Of a stretch of DNA of 63,324 nucleotides, positions 16,333 to 24,830 are shown piece after piece. A model generated the notes under the pieces. The model saw only the letters and a program-made list of their open reading frames with translations, ran no database searches and was not told the DNA's origin. The DNA lies in assembly GCF_001439915.1 (NCBI RefSeq), contig NZ_LMBW01000002.1, forward strand, positions 243,324 through 306,647. Reading direction: 5' to 3'. Numbering within the stretch: position 1 is the stretch's first letter; each line of letters starts with the position of its first letter. Source of the stretch: Fredinandcohnia humi (GTDB lineage Bacteria; Bacillota; Bacilli; Bacillales; Bacillaceae_L). Made by a program: the position numbers and the translations under genes.

Positions 16333-17241
16333 ATGATAGATTCTACATTTATGCCAATATTGAATGAGAATTTTGAGGTTTATTATTGGAGTAAAAAATA
16401 TCATTCCCATGATTGGGGAAAAAAGCCTCTTACATCTTTAGAGAATTATTCTGAAATCGAGCCTTTATTTCGCTTGCATAGTCACGACGCAATGGAGATA
16501 CTCGTATTTTTAGGGGGCGAATGTGAATTTTTTTGTGAAGGACAAATATATTCATTAACCAAAGGGGATGTGGTCATCATTCCCCCATATGCGGTACATA
16601 AGGCAGAAGTAAGCGATTTCGACAACTATGAGAGAATCGTATCGACGATCAGCAAATCATTATTGGCTGAATTTTTATCGATTTCTCCCTTCATGAGTGA
16701 TAGCATCATTTATCATAAAACTCAGGGTTCATACGTTGTCCATCTCCACTCCCAAAATTTACAGGAAATTCTCTCGCTTTTCCAAGAAATTAGTAATCGG
16801 ATTAAAAATAATAGTGACCCTAATTCCTTTTCCTTACATTATCTATTATTTCGGGCTATGGAAATTATCTTAAATCCAGCCAGTGGCGAGCCAACTAAAA
16901 GTGTAAGCAGTGATACTGATCAACGCTTACATTCCATAATTGAATACGTTGAAAAACATTTGACCGATCCGGAAATGAATTTAGACAACGTATCCAATCA
17001 TTTTCATTTAAACAAATATTATTTTTCTCATTATTTTAAGAATCACATGAAGGTGCCCTTTTATCGGTATGTGTTATTAAAACGACTTGCAACCGCCGTT
17101 GCCTTCATTCAACAAAATGAGCTTTCGATCGAAGAAATTGCCATAAAATGCGGTTTTCAAGATTACTCCAGCTTTTATCGACTCTTTAAAAAGGAATACA
17201 ATCTATCTCCCAAAAACCTACAGAAGGAGTTTAGGAAATAG
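16333..17241 (+). CDS. AraC-family regulator with cupin sensor domain
   Basis: 302 residues from the ATG at 16333 (AAAGGAG 8 bp upstream); a longer ORF from 16273 runs through a palindromic repeat and is not favoured. The N-terminal cupin (LHSHDAMEILVFLGGEC, GDVVIIPPYAVHKAEV) binds the sugar; the C-terminal AraC domain has two HTHs (LDNVSNHFHLNKYYFSHYFK and IEEIAIKCGFQDYSSFYRLFKK). It is divergent from the PTS-GH3 operon and probably activates it. Confidence 0.85.
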   Translation: MIDSTFMPILNENFEVYYWSKKYHSHDWGKKPLTSLENYSEIEPLFRLHSHDAMEILVFLGGECEFFCEGQIYSLTKGDVVIIPPYAVHKAEVSDFDNYERIVSTISKSLLAEFLSISPFMSDSIIYHKTQGSYVVHLHSQNLQEILSLFQEISNRIKNNSDPNSFSLHYLLFRAMEIILNPASGEPTKSVSSDTDQRLHSIIEYVEKHLTDPEMNLDNVSNHFHLNKYYFSHYFKNHMKVPFYRYVLLKRLATAVAFIQQNELSIEEIAIKCGFQDYSSFYRLFKKEYNLSPKNLQKEFRK

Positions 17242-17247
17242 TACAGA

Positions 17248-17274
17248 AAGGTAGCCTCAATCAGAGACTACCTT
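17248..17274. terminator. Hairpin between convergent genes
   Basis: AAGGTAGCCTC pairs with GAGACTACCTT (one mismatch) between the AraC gene (+) and the erythromycin-esterase homologue (-). The T-tract is weak. Confidence 0.4.
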
Positions 17275-17315
17275 AATGGTGTTTGAATGTTAAATAGTTT
17301 TTCTGATACATCCGA

Positions 17316-18584
17316 TTAAATTAACACGCCAGTTACTTCAAGTGGAGTTAAAGCATTTGTGGTATTTACGAAAACAAACGCATCATATCGTTCGGATATC
17401 ACTGACGGAACATAGTTTCCATAATGTTCAAATTGTGGATTATAGACAACGCCTATTGCGCGATGACCGATTTTGTTAACAAATAGATGTCTATTTTTCT
17501 CCGTAAAAACAAGAAATTTATCGTAAGCTCCTGCTTTATACAGGAAGTCTTCCCAACTACCGGCAACTGCGGGCGGGGTATTCATTTTCTTAAAGTTGTC
17601 ACCCCATTCGGCAGCTGCAATAACCGTACCATGATGTGTTCCGAAACCGACGATAAACACATTTTCAGTACCTGCCTCTTCCCTTAAGAGTTGACCGACA
17701 TTTACAAGTCCTTCATTTGCCATATCGGTAGCCCTTGCATCCCCAACATGTGTATTGTGTTCCCAGATGATCCCTTTGGAATCATGGTTATAAAAGGAAT
17801 CAATTTTATGTATCACCTCAACCATGTGACGATCTCTGATATTCCATGATTCATTATCGTTAGTAACCATGGTCGTATAATAGTTTTCAGCGTTAGCTGT
17901 AATAAGCGCGTTTACCTCTACGTTTAAACTATCTTCCTGTGAATCCTGATAGGTCTGTTTGTTTATTCTTATTTCCGTTAGAAGTTGTGCTACTTCTTCG
18001 TGACAGCCTTCAGCATAAAATGCAGAGGACAAAGCATACTTTTCCGCCTCACGATTAAATGGTTCAAAACAGGTGAATGCCTTTCTCGCGACCTCAAGAT
18101 CAGGTGAGTTTCTTTTTTCTAAATACATTAGAATTTCATCCATTGATTCCCATAAACTATAAATATCGATTCCATGAAAACCAACTTTTTTCTCACTCGG
18201 TTTTCCTTGATTAAAATCTTTTAACCATTCAATTAGGTCAATTATTTCTTCATTTGCCCACATCCAGGTGGGCCAACGTTTAAAAGACATAAGGACATCA
18301 CGGGCCTTCTTAAATTGATTTGAATACCCCTTAATATAACGATTTACCTCTTGGCATGCCGGCCAATCACCTTCTACAGCTATGAAGGTAAACCCTTTTT
18401 CGACTATTAATCTTTTGGTCATGTTCGCACGAATTTTATAAAATTCAGATGTTCCATGCGAGGCTTCGCCCAACAAAATGTATTTCTGATTTGTAATCGC
18501 ACTAACAAATGGATCAAGGTCATTTTTAGAACCAGTAATTGGAATAGAATGTTGTTGTATCGCTTGTATCATTTTATCTACCAT
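17316..18584 (-). CDS. Erythromycin esterase family protein
   Basis: 422 residues from ATG 18584 (GGGGG ribosome site); an upstream in-frame start at 18623 has none. Conserved blocks of the Ere/succinoglycan-synthesis family are GEASHGTSEFYK, FIAVEGDWPA, GFHGIDIYSLWES and WEHNTHVGDARAT, with FGTHHGTVIAA near the end, carrying the His and Glu residues used as the catalytic base in EreB. Chromosomal Bacillus members often lack macrolide esterase activity, so antibiotic inactivation is only a possibility. Confidence 0.8.
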   Translation of the reverse strand: MVDKMIQAIQQHSIPITGSKNDLDPFVSAITNQKYILLGEASHGTSEFYKIRANMTKRLIVEKGFTFIAVEGDWPACQEVNRYIKGYSNQFKKARDVLMSFKRWPTWMWANEEIIDLIEWLKDFNQGKPSEKKVGFHGIDIYSLWESMDEILMYLEKRNSPDLEVARKAFTCFEPFNREAEKYALSSAFYAEGCHEEVAQLLTEIRINKQTYQDSQEDSLNVEVNALITANAENYYTTMVTNDNESWNIRDRHMVEVIHKIDSFYNHDSKGIIWEHNTHVGDARATDMANEGLVNVGQLLREEAGTENVFIVGFGTHHGTVIAAAEWGDNFKKMNTPPAVAGSWEDFLYKAGAYDKFLVFTEKNRHLFVNKIGHRAIGVVYNPQFEHYGNYVPSVISERYDAFVFVNTTNALTPLEVTGVLI

Positions 18585-18663
18585 AGTAACCCCCTTCATG
18601 TCGTGTACCTTCTGTAGTAGCATTCATATCTTTTCCTAAACCATTGATATTACTAAAATATAT

Positions 18664-18698
18664 AAAAAAGCCGACCACCATATTTGGAAAGTCGGCAA
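18664..18698 (-). terminator. Terminator of the GIY-YIG gene
   Basis: Minus strand: TTGCCGACTTTCC, a short loop, GGTGGTCGGCTTTTTTATA. About 87 bp past the stop at 18785. Confidence 0.8.
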
Positions 18699-18784
18699 TA
18701 TAACTGTATTGAAGTTGGATTGATGACGATCGATTCACATCTATACTCCCTGTTCCAAGCATTCGTATTGAACCTATTCTCAAA

Positions 18785-19282
18785 TCAATTAACCAAATTT
18801 GCAAATGGCTTTTTCCTATACATGTTCTTAAAACCTTTAATTAAATGTTTTTTTACAACATGAGGATCATCAACACGAAGTTCCTTCCAACAAATGATCA
18901 AATCATGGTTATTCTCTATTTGCCAAATAAGCCTTCCTCCAGAGTGACCAACATTTTTACCCCTGCCGAATTTTACTAATTGTTTTATTCTTGCATTCAA
19001 AGTTGAAGTGCTTTTTCCACCACCGGCAGAGCCTATATAGACTACCTTCGTATCATTTACCCAATTGTCATTTAACTCTACGATTGGAACATTAGGGTCC
19101 TTCCCTTTAAAAAAACCACCTGTTCCTGTATTCAAAAATCTTGGAGAATCGTCAGTCGTATACAGGACCATATAAACCCCTCTAGTATGAGGAATGATCG
19201 AATGATTTTGCATCAATTGACTAACTGGAATATAGCCTTCAAAGCCATAATCTTTGATTGATTTAAAATTGCTAAAATCCAT
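18785..19282 (-). CDS. GIY-YIG-like nuclease-fold protein
   Basis: 165 residues from ATG 19282 (GGGGTG site). A GVYMVLY strand (about residues 35-41) and a VVYIGSAGGG strand give the GIY ... YIG pair; LNARIKQLVKFGRGKNVGHSGGRLIW follows with the helix Arg. The later conserved Glu (CWKEL) is plausible. Stand-alone members of this fold are often uncharacterised. Monocistronic with its own terminator. Confidence 0.6.
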   Translation of the reverse strand: MDFSNFKSIKDYGFEGYIPVSQLMQNHSIIPHTRGVYMVLYTTDDSPRFLNTGTGGFFKGKDPNVPIVELNDNWVNDTKVVYIGSAGGGKSTSTLNARIKQLVKFGRGKNVGHSGGRLIWQIENNHDLIICWKELRVDDPHVVKKHLIKGFKNMYRKKPFANLVN

Positions 19283-19414
19283 ATATTCACCCCATCTTTT
19301 CAAATATTCATGCAAAACGCTTTTATTCCATCCTATTTTCTAAAAACCTATTAAATACCCAAAATAGCAATTTTTAAAAATGAATTGGATTTATCAAACA
19401 GGGATTTTTGTCAC

Positions 19415-19441
19415 TAAAAAAAGCACCATATGTAACGGTGC
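19415..19441 (-). terminator. Terminator of the PadR-HAAS operon
   Basis: Minus strand GCACCGTTACATATGGTGC followed by seven T residues, about 38 bp after the stop at 19480. Confidence 0.8.
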
Positions 19442-19479
19442 AATAAACAAGTACAGACATCTGATTTTAGAAAAAAATG

Positions 19480-20235
19480 TCAGACCAGCTTTTTTTTCCT
19501 TTTTTCTGTTATCAAGATATTTAGAATGAGGACCACAAACATCAATAGGAAAGAGGCTATTTGTATCATTAGTATTTTTTCAATATTCCAGCTCGTAAAT
19601 CGGTTAAAAACATCGGGAATAATAAGAAAAGCTGGTATCCAAATCGGGACCCACGTTTTACTCCAAATGGCTGTTGCGATAAAAATACCGCTGCAGATCA
19701 CAATCACAATTACATCAGTTGTTCTACCGCCAGCATAAAACGGATTAACGAATATTGTACTTGCAACCATTATAAGAATTGCTAGGGTTGTTACAATTCC
19801 GCCCGCAATCATTCCGCCCAGAAAAAACTTCTTCTTTGAAAATTGCTTCCGACCAGCATTCTGTAAAAAGTAGACGTAAACCCCGAGCCCCAATATAGCT
19901 AAAATGGGTAACCCAATGACTTGTATGATGTTTAGTTCAAACTCCCCCCTTATTGCTGGTCCTATTAGGAAATAGGCTATGACGCCAAGAAAATAAAGTG
20001 GAAGGAATTTTATTAGACTTTTATAATCTGTCTTCATTTCCTGTTTTAATGAAGCCATATATTGTTCTGGTGTTTGATCAATAATCTCATCTATGCCTCT
20101 CCCACTCTTCTCTGCTTCTGTAAGATGGTCCTGTAATTCTGCTACTAATTCCTTTATTTCTTGATCATTTTTTCCTGACATCATTAAGTACATTCTGAGA
20201 TTGTCGATAAAGAACTCACTTTTTGCCGATAACAT
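19480..20235 (-). CDS. HAAS-domain membrane protein
   Basis: 251 residues. The N-terminal ~75 residues form a helical HAAS/DUF1700-like domain (FIDNLRMYLMMSGKNDQEIKELVAELQDHLTEAE), followed by about six membrane helices in three pairs and a basic end. HAAS-type domains are typically encoded next to PadR regulators, as here (4-bp gap), and are thought to act as membrane partners in that signalling pair. Cargo or signal unknown. Confidence 0.7.
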   Translation of the reverse strand: MLSAKSEFFIDNLRMYLMMSGKNDQEIKELVAELQDHLTEAEKSGRGIDEIIDQTPEQYMASLKQEMKTDYKSLIKFLPLYFLGVIAYFLIGPAIRGEFELNIIQVIGLPILAILGLGVYVYFLQNAGRKQFSKKKFFLGGMIAGGIVTTLAILIMVASTIFVNPFYAGGRTTDVIVIVICSGIFIATAIWSKTWVPIWIPAFLIIPDVFNRFTSWNIEKILMIQIASFLLMFVVLILNILITEKRKKKLV

Positions 20236-20239
20236 ATCC

Positions 20240-20563
20240 TTACCTTCCTTTCAGTAACTCGTTCACTGGTATCGAAATTTGATTCCATTCTTCGGCAATG
20301 ATCTCCAAAGCCTCATGGCCCTTTTCTGTCAAAAAATAATATTTCCGATTTGGTCCCGATTCTGAAGGCCGCATTTCTCCTCGAATGAGTCCATTTTTCT
20401 GGAGTCGCAAAAGAATCGGATAAATGGTTCCTTCACTGACATCAGCTAAGCCAATATTCAGCAGTTTTTGCGAAAGCTCATAACCATAAATTGGCTCCTT
20501 TTCAATGACAGCCAAAACACATCCGTCTAAAATTCCCTTTAACAACTGGCTTCTTACTGACAT
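20240..20563 (-). CDS. PadR-family repressor
   Basis: A 107-residue short (subfamily-2) PadR protein: ILDGCVLAVIEKEPIYGYEL, the recognition helix VSEGTIYPILLRLQKNGLI, a GPNRKYYFLTEKG wing and a short dimerisation helix. First gene of the pair with the HAAS protein. Three related sites lie in its promoter (20583-20692), which suggests autoregulation. Confidence 0.85.
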   Translation of the reverse strand: MSVRSQLLKGILDGCVLAVIEKEPIYGYELSQKLLNIGLADVSEGTIYPILLRLQKNGLIRGEMRPSESGPNRKYYFLTEKGHEALEIIAEEWNQISIPVNELLKGR

Positions 20564-20582
20564 TTCATTATACTTCCTCCCC

Positions 20583-20692
20583 TAGTTGGTTATACAAGGT
20601 AGTGAGCAAATAAATAAGGCTATCCTTAGGTAGTTGGTAAAACAAGATAGCGTTTTTTAAAAACAACTACCTTGTAATACAAAATAGTTGTT
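20583..20692. promoter_or_regulatory. Three PadR-type operator copies
   Basis: TAGTTGGTTATACAAGGTAGT (20583-20603) and TAGTTGGTAAAACAAGATAG (20631-20650) are related copies. AACAACTACCTTG ... AAAATAGTTGTT (20663-20692) is the same box with flanking inverted AACTA/TAGTT arms. All lie between the PadR and CMD genes. Confidence 0.55.
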
Positions 20693-20750
20693 TTAAGTGT
20701 AAAGTTTTATCGTTTTTTTGTCAATAGGTTTTTCATTTCATATATTCCGA

Positions 20751-21419
20751 TTACTTCTCATCATAAGCATTAAGCGCATTTACACTATGTGCTAAGGCTG
20801 ATCCTGCTTTTAAGGCTACTGCAACAAAAATGGCTTCTGTGATTTCTTCCAAATCAGCACCCGCCTTTTTGGCATTTTTCGTATGAAGATCAATGCAATA
20901 CGCGCAGCCTGTTGTGTGGGCACAAGCAACCGCGATCAACTCTTTATCCTTTTCTGTTAGGTTTTGAGCTTTTAGTGATTTCGTGTCAAAATCTATAAAT
21001 GCTTTAAATGCCTCACCATTTAATTCAGCAAATTCTTTCAGTCTTGCAAAATAGGCTGCTTTATAAAGCTCCTCATCGCCATTTCCATCATAGGCATTAA
21101 GTGCATTTACCCCATGCGCTAAAGCGGAACCTGCCTTCAATGCTGTCGCTACAAAAATGGCCTCTGCCACTTCTTCTTTAGTAGAGTCATTCTTTTTCGC
21201 ATTCCCAACATGTAGGTCTATGCAATATGGACAACCCGTAATATGAGCTACCGCAACGGCAATCAATTCCTTCTGCTTCACGGATAGTCTTCCAGCAGCT
21301 AAAGCTTGGCTATCAAATTTTATGAAAGATTGAAAGGCTTGTGGTGCATACTTTTTCAATTCTGGAAGTCTTCCGAAATATTCCTTTTTGTACAAGCTAT
21401 CTGTTTTTGTTACTGTCAT
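20751..21419 (-). CDS. Tandem carboxymuconolactone-decarboxylase (AhpD-like) protein
   Basis: 222 residues made of two near-identical CMD domains (residues about 12-110 and 121-220). Each carries the redox pair: CPYC at 63-66 and CAYC at 172-175, followed by IDLH, with the same helix repeated (EAIFVATALKAGSALAH / EAIFVAVALKAGSALAH). Usual members have one domain of about 110 residues. CxxC...H members act as alkylhydroperoxidase or disulfide reductase. A SAM-I riboswitch and terminator lie in its leader, an unusual pairing. Confidence 0.85.
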   Translation of the reverse strand: MTVTKTDSLYKKEYFGRLPELKKYAPQAFQSFIKFDSQALAAGRLSVKQKELIAVAVAHITGCPYCIDLHVGNAKKNDSTKEEVAEAIFVATALKAGSALAHGVNALNAYDGNGDEELYKAAYFARLKEFAELNGEAFKAFIDFDTKSLKAQNLTEKDKELIAVACAHTTGCAYCIDLHTKNAKKAGADLEEITEAIFVAVALKAGSALAHSVNALNAYDEK

Positions 21420-21535
21420 TGTAAATCTCTCCCTTAAATTTTATTTACCAAACAAATACGACTTTTCACATCAATTTACTCACCTTTTTACAATCAAAAT
21501 TCTATATGTTCGATAAGTGAAATCATATGAAATTC

Positions 21536-21563
21536 AAAAAGCCCCTTCCAATGAGGAAGAGGC
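21536..21563 (-). terminator. Riboswitch-controlled terminator
   Basis: Minus strand GCCTCTTCC, loop TCATT, GGAAGGGGC, then five T residues; 26 bp past the SAM-I aptamer and upstream of the CMD gene, so a standard OFF-switch expression platform. Confidence 0.8.
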
Positions 21564-21589
21564 ACTTTGTACGTCAACACTCATCTTTC

Positions 21590-21684
21590 AAGCATACGCT
21601 TGCTGGAATTAGCACCTTGTTACATTCATCGTAATGGTTGCTGCGGGATCAACGGACCAGGTTCCTTCCCCGACTCTGGATAAG
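21590..21684 (-). ncRNA. SAM-I (S-box) riboswitch
   Basis: Minus-strand aptamer with the S-box landmarks in order: CTTATCCAGAG (P1 and start of P2), a GGGGAAGG segment, CCTGGTCCGTTGATCCCGCA, GCAACC, AAGGTGCTAATTCCAGC, and CTTGAAAGATGAG closing P1. A terminator follows. The only gene in reach is the duplicated CMD-domain gene at 20751-21419, 171 bp downstream. Confidence 0.9.
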
Positions 21685-21847
21685 AGAAAATCGTATTAAG
21701 TTTGGTAATATTTATTAATACCTTACATGAATTGACAGATGGTTGTCAACAGAAATATTGGATTATTTTGAAAATGACTCCTTTATGATTATGAAGCCCT
21801 TAGACCGCTCGACAAATAATCGAACGGCCTTACGACGTGTTTTAAGG

Positions 21848-22534
21848 CTAAACGGTTGCTTTGCGGATCATGAAAAACGAAAGCAGGACATAGATGACCG
21901 CTCCAACAAACAACCACGAAGCTAACTGAGCCGCGGAATGTCCGCTTAGCCAATTGAAAATATCAATCCACCAGTTGTAATACGTGCACAAGAAGCTAAG
22001 CACGGACCCAGCAACAATAATAATCGGAAATAAGACGAACATACCCATCCTCCCGAAACGCCTGTATACGGCGCTAATGACGAAGCCAAGGAAGGCCATG
22101 TGAAACGCTGTTGCGAACAAAGTCCACCATTGTGCCACTAAGGAACCATCACTCAAATAAGGCAGGTTGAAGAAATGCAGCCCGACTCCCCAGTTCCAAT
22201 TATTCTCCAATAACGATAGCGCTAAAAGCACGGCTGAAATACCCGAACATACCACGGTGATCATCAAAAGAGTCCCAAGAAAGAAGTCCGTTCTCCGGAT
22301 GCTTAGGCCAATCGCAAAAGGAAAGCTTTTCATCGGCATAGCAATGCCGATAAACAATAGGCAAAAGAAGATAGATGCCAAACCGCCGGTATACATTCCT
22401 TTTTCCAGCTGAATTATCCCTCCAATCAAGAGATTGACTAAAAAAGCAGGAAGCAATACAAAACACCATGGAACAATAAACCATGTAAGTTTATCCTTAG
22501 CATGAATTCTCATTACGGTTGTAAATCGATTCAT
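21848..22534 (-). CDS. ABC transporter permease-like membrane protein
   Basis: 228 residues, six predicted membrane helices, with a short N-terminal cytoplasmic stretch (MNRFTTVMRIHAKDKLTW) as in ABC-2 type permeases of the YtrC/D kind. Its start overlaps the ATPase gene by ATGA. Export substrate unknown. The three-gene operon (22-24 kb) looks richer in G+C than its flanks. Confidence 0.65.
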   Translation of the reverse strand: MNRFTTVMRIHAKDKLTWFIVPWCFVLLPAFLVNLLIGGIIQLEKGMYTGGLASIFFCLLFIGIAMPMKSFPFAIGLSIRRTDFFLGTLLMITVVCSGISAVLLALSLLENNWNWGVGLHFFNLPYLSDGSLVAQWWTLFATAFHMAFLGFVISAVYRRFGRMGMFVLFPIIIVAGSVLSFLCTYYNWWIDIFNWLSGHSAAQLASWLFVGAVIYVLLSFFMIRKATV

Positions 22535-23427
22535 CCGATGTCCACCGCCTTATGAACAGATTTTTGTTTGGTCAAATGAACAATCAATTGTTGAAGCGAC
22601 ACTGGGGTAAGCTCAAGCCCTAGTAATTCGGCCAGCTCCCGCCTTTCCGGATTCAAACTGCCAAGTACCGTAGCCGACAATAAACCACCGAATGGTTTGC
22701 GCTCGATTGTTTCCTGCCCGGAAATGAAGGACTCTACATTCTTCGCCTGCCCTGTAGCGCTATATGCTTGCCCGCGAATGGCATCCGCATCCTCATTAAG
22801 AATCAGCCTACCGTTATCGACGACGATTACATGCTCTAAAATCTTGCTTACCTCGTCAATTAAATGTGTGGACAAAACGATTGTCCGAGGGTGCTCCGCG
22901 TAATCCTCGATCAACCGATCGTAGAACAACTCCCGCGCCACAGCGTCCAATCCTAAGTAAGGCTCATCGAACATCGTCAGCGGTGCGCGACTCGCCAAAC
23001 CGATGATGACGCCGACAGAAGAGAGCATGCCTCGCGACAGCTTCTTTATCACACGTTTCAGTGGAAGACGGAAATCATTCACCAATTGATCAGCAAATCC
23101 TTGATCCCAATTAGGAAAAATAACTGAACACAACTCCAGCACATCGATCACACGGAGATGGTCAGGATATTTTTGACTTTCTTTAATAAAACAAACCTTG
23201 CTTAATACATGATTGTTCTCATATGGAGTCTCTCCGAACACGCGCACCCTTCCACTTGTCGGGAACATCTGCGCCGTTAGCATGTGCATGATCGTTGTTT
23301 TGCCTGCGCCGTTTCGACCAAGCAATCCGTAAATTTTTCCCGGTTCCATCGTAAAACTGACATCATCCACCGCATTAACTCCTTGATACATTTTGGTCAG
23401 TCCTTGGACTTCAACAATATTTTTCAA
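22531..23427 (-). CDS. ABC transporter ATPase (YtrB-like)
   Basis: 298 residues. Walker A GRNGAGKTT, Q-loop CFIKES, signature LSRGM (in place of LSGGQ, as in GntR-linked YtrB types), Walker B LTMFDEPYLGLD and H-loop LSTHLIDE, with a C-terminal ~80-residue extension. Coupled by 4-bp overlaps to the GntR gene before and the permease gene after it. GntR-ABC operons of this sort respond to cell-wall-active agents in B. subtilis. Confidence 0.8.
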   Translation of the reverse strand: MKNIVEVQGLTKMYQGVNAVDDVSFTMEPGKIYGLLGRNGAGKTTIMHMLTAQMFPTSGRVRVFGETPYENNHVLSKVCFIKESQKYPDHLRVIDVLELCSVIFPNWDQGFADQLVNDFRLPLKRVIKKLSRGMLSSVGVIIGLASRAPLTMFDEPYLGLDAVARELFYDRLIEDYAEHPRTIVLSTHLIDEVSKILEHVIVVDNGRLILNEDADAIRGQAYSATGQAKNVESFISGQETIERKPFGGLLSATVLGSLNPERRELAELLGLELTPVSLQQLIVHLTKQKSVHKAVDIG

Positions 23428-23795
23428 TTCGTCCCTTCCCCTCTCCGGATCATATCCGTCAATTCTTCTTTCGTTACCCCAATCTTTTCCGCTTCGCGAA
23501 TCATCGCAACGACATACTGTTCGTAGAAACTCTCCTTCCGTTTTTCCATCAGCCTTACCTTTGCGCCTTTTGCTACAAACATGCCAATCCCCCGCTTTTT
23601 GTACAAAATGTTCTCATCCACAAGCAAATTAACACCTTTGGCAGCAGTTGCCGGATTTATTTTAAAAAACGAAGCAAATTGAGTTGTTGACGGCACCTGC
23701 GATTCCTCCAGCAACCGATCTGCAATAATATCGTCTTCAATATGTTCGGCTATTTGCATAAAAATCGGGCGGCTGTCGTCCATCGTGAAAACCAT
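23424..23795 (-). CDS. YtrA-like GntR repressor
   Basis: About 123 residues from the ATG at 23795. It has a GntR winged helix (FMQIAEHIEDDIIADRLLEE, VPSTTQFASFFKINPATAAKGV, LYKKRGIGMFV) and a short C-terminal dimerisation helix, the YtrA arrangement. A GTG at 23810 is possible but overlaps its own ribosome site. A 22-bp palindrome lies just upstream. Confidence 0.8.
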   Translation of the reverse strand: MVFTMDDSRPIFMQIAEHIEDDIIADRLLEESQVPSTTQFASFFKINPATAAKGVNLLVDENILYKKRGIGMFVAKGAKVRLMEKRKESFYEQYVVAMIREAEKIGVTKEELTDMIRRGEGTN

Positions 23796-23816
23796 AATAC
23801 ACACCACCATATTAGT

Positions 23817-23838
23817 TAGTTACTTATGTAATTAACTA
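23817..23838. promoter_or_regulatory. GntR/YtrA operator
   Basis: TAGTTACTTATGTAATTAACTA reads almost the same on both strands (TAGTTA.TTA..TAA.TAACTA). It starts 22 bp upstream of the GntR start, at the position expected for autorepression. Confidence 0.7.
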
Positions 23839-23952
23839 TATAACAAAAGAACCATCTAGTCAACGGCCATTCGCCCAAAAATTCGATCCGAAAAAAATTC
23901 ATCATTTGTACTAAAGCTAGCTTTCTTTTGTATTTTTAGTCTTACAAGAAAA

Positions 23953-23995
23953 CAAAAAGCACTTGTTGCCAATAAGGGCAATCAAATGCTTTTTG
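23953..23995 (-). terminator. Terminator of tenA
   Basis: CAAAAAGCA and TGCTTTTTG frame an inner TTGCC...GGCAA stem; T-rich on the minus-strand exit. It lies 115 bp past the tenA stop; the interval holds no gene. Confidence 0.65.
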
Positions 23996-24109
23996 TAAGC
24001 TATAAAATTTAAAACGACAGATCTTAACCCAAATCACAATTTTTCTGCTAGTTATCGGTATCGACATTAATAAATTTTCGAGGACTGGGGTCCCCTACAC
24101 CTGACTTCA

Positions 24110-24793
24110 TCAATCTATGTTTATTGGCCATTCCTCTTTGTTTTCAGCCATATCCCAAAACATGTATTCGAACATGCTTGTTTTTACAACGATTTCTTCA
24201 AGAGCTGCTAAATCTCGTTCTGGTTTTGCATTTGTGATTTCATTGAGTAGATTCTTGCAATCCTCGGCCAACTCAGTAAATTCATCAGATGCATACATTT
24301 TTACCCATTCACCATAAAATTCATGATCGATTGCTCCTGGCCAAGTGACCAGCTCTTTGCCAATAAAGTTATAGCTCCATGCACAGGTAAGAACTGCTGC
24401 AACAACATTTTCAACACCACCAAGTTGGGCCACGTTCAGCATGTAGCTTGTGTATGAAGTTGTGGTTGATGCGGGCTCGGTTGCCTCAAGCTCTTCGGGA
24501 GTTATACCAAATTTTGCGGCATATTGACGGTGAAGATCCATTTCAACATCCAATGTGCCATGCAAAAGGTTTGCAAAAATGGACATTGTTTTTAAATCAG
24601 GTGCCTTTGCACTCCCTAACGCAAATAGACGGGAGTACTCAATTAGGTACACATAATCCTGCTTCATGTAATGTTTAAATTTTTCCTTTTCTAACCAGCC
24701 TTCGCCAATTCCTTTGACGAATGGATGCTCAAAATACGAATTCCAAATCGGCTCAATTCGATTCCATAGACGATCTGTAAAATTACTACTCAC
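24110..24793 (-). CDS. tenA: Aminopyrimidine aminohydrolase (thiaminase II)
   Basis: About 228 residues of the TenA/THI-4 fold. Active-site residues are recognisable: QDYVYL (Asp and Tyr), YMLNVAQ, TCAWSYNFIGKEL (the nucleophile Cys with Tyr), FYGEWVKMY (Tyr) and FEYMFWDMA (Glu). It hydrolyses formylamino/aminopyrimidine to HMP for thiamin salvage. The start is probably GTG 24793, spaced 8 bp from AAAGGGG; ATG 24799 and GTG 24811 are too close to or upstream of that site. A TPP riboswitch precedes it. Confidence 0.9.
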   Translation of the reverse strand: MSSNFTDRLWNRIEPIWNSYFEHPFVKGIGEGWLEKEKFKHYMKQDYVYLIEYSRLFALGSAKAPDLKTMSIFANLLHGTLDVEMDLHRQYAAKFGITPEELEATEPASTTTSYTSYMLNVAQLGGVENVVAAVLTCAWSYNFIGKELVTWPGAIDHEFYGEWVKMYASDEFTELAEDCKNLLNEITNAKPERDLAALEEIVVKTSMFEYMFWDMAENKEEWPINID

Positions 24794-24830
24794 TTTCATT
24801 TCCCCTTTCACCTAGTTGACTTCAGGGGGG

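Noticed and set aside
18574-18804. Small ORF (-) before the erythromycin-esterase homologue
   Set aside because: It reads through a strong terminator hairpin (18664-18698) and the esterase ribosome site; no start signal.
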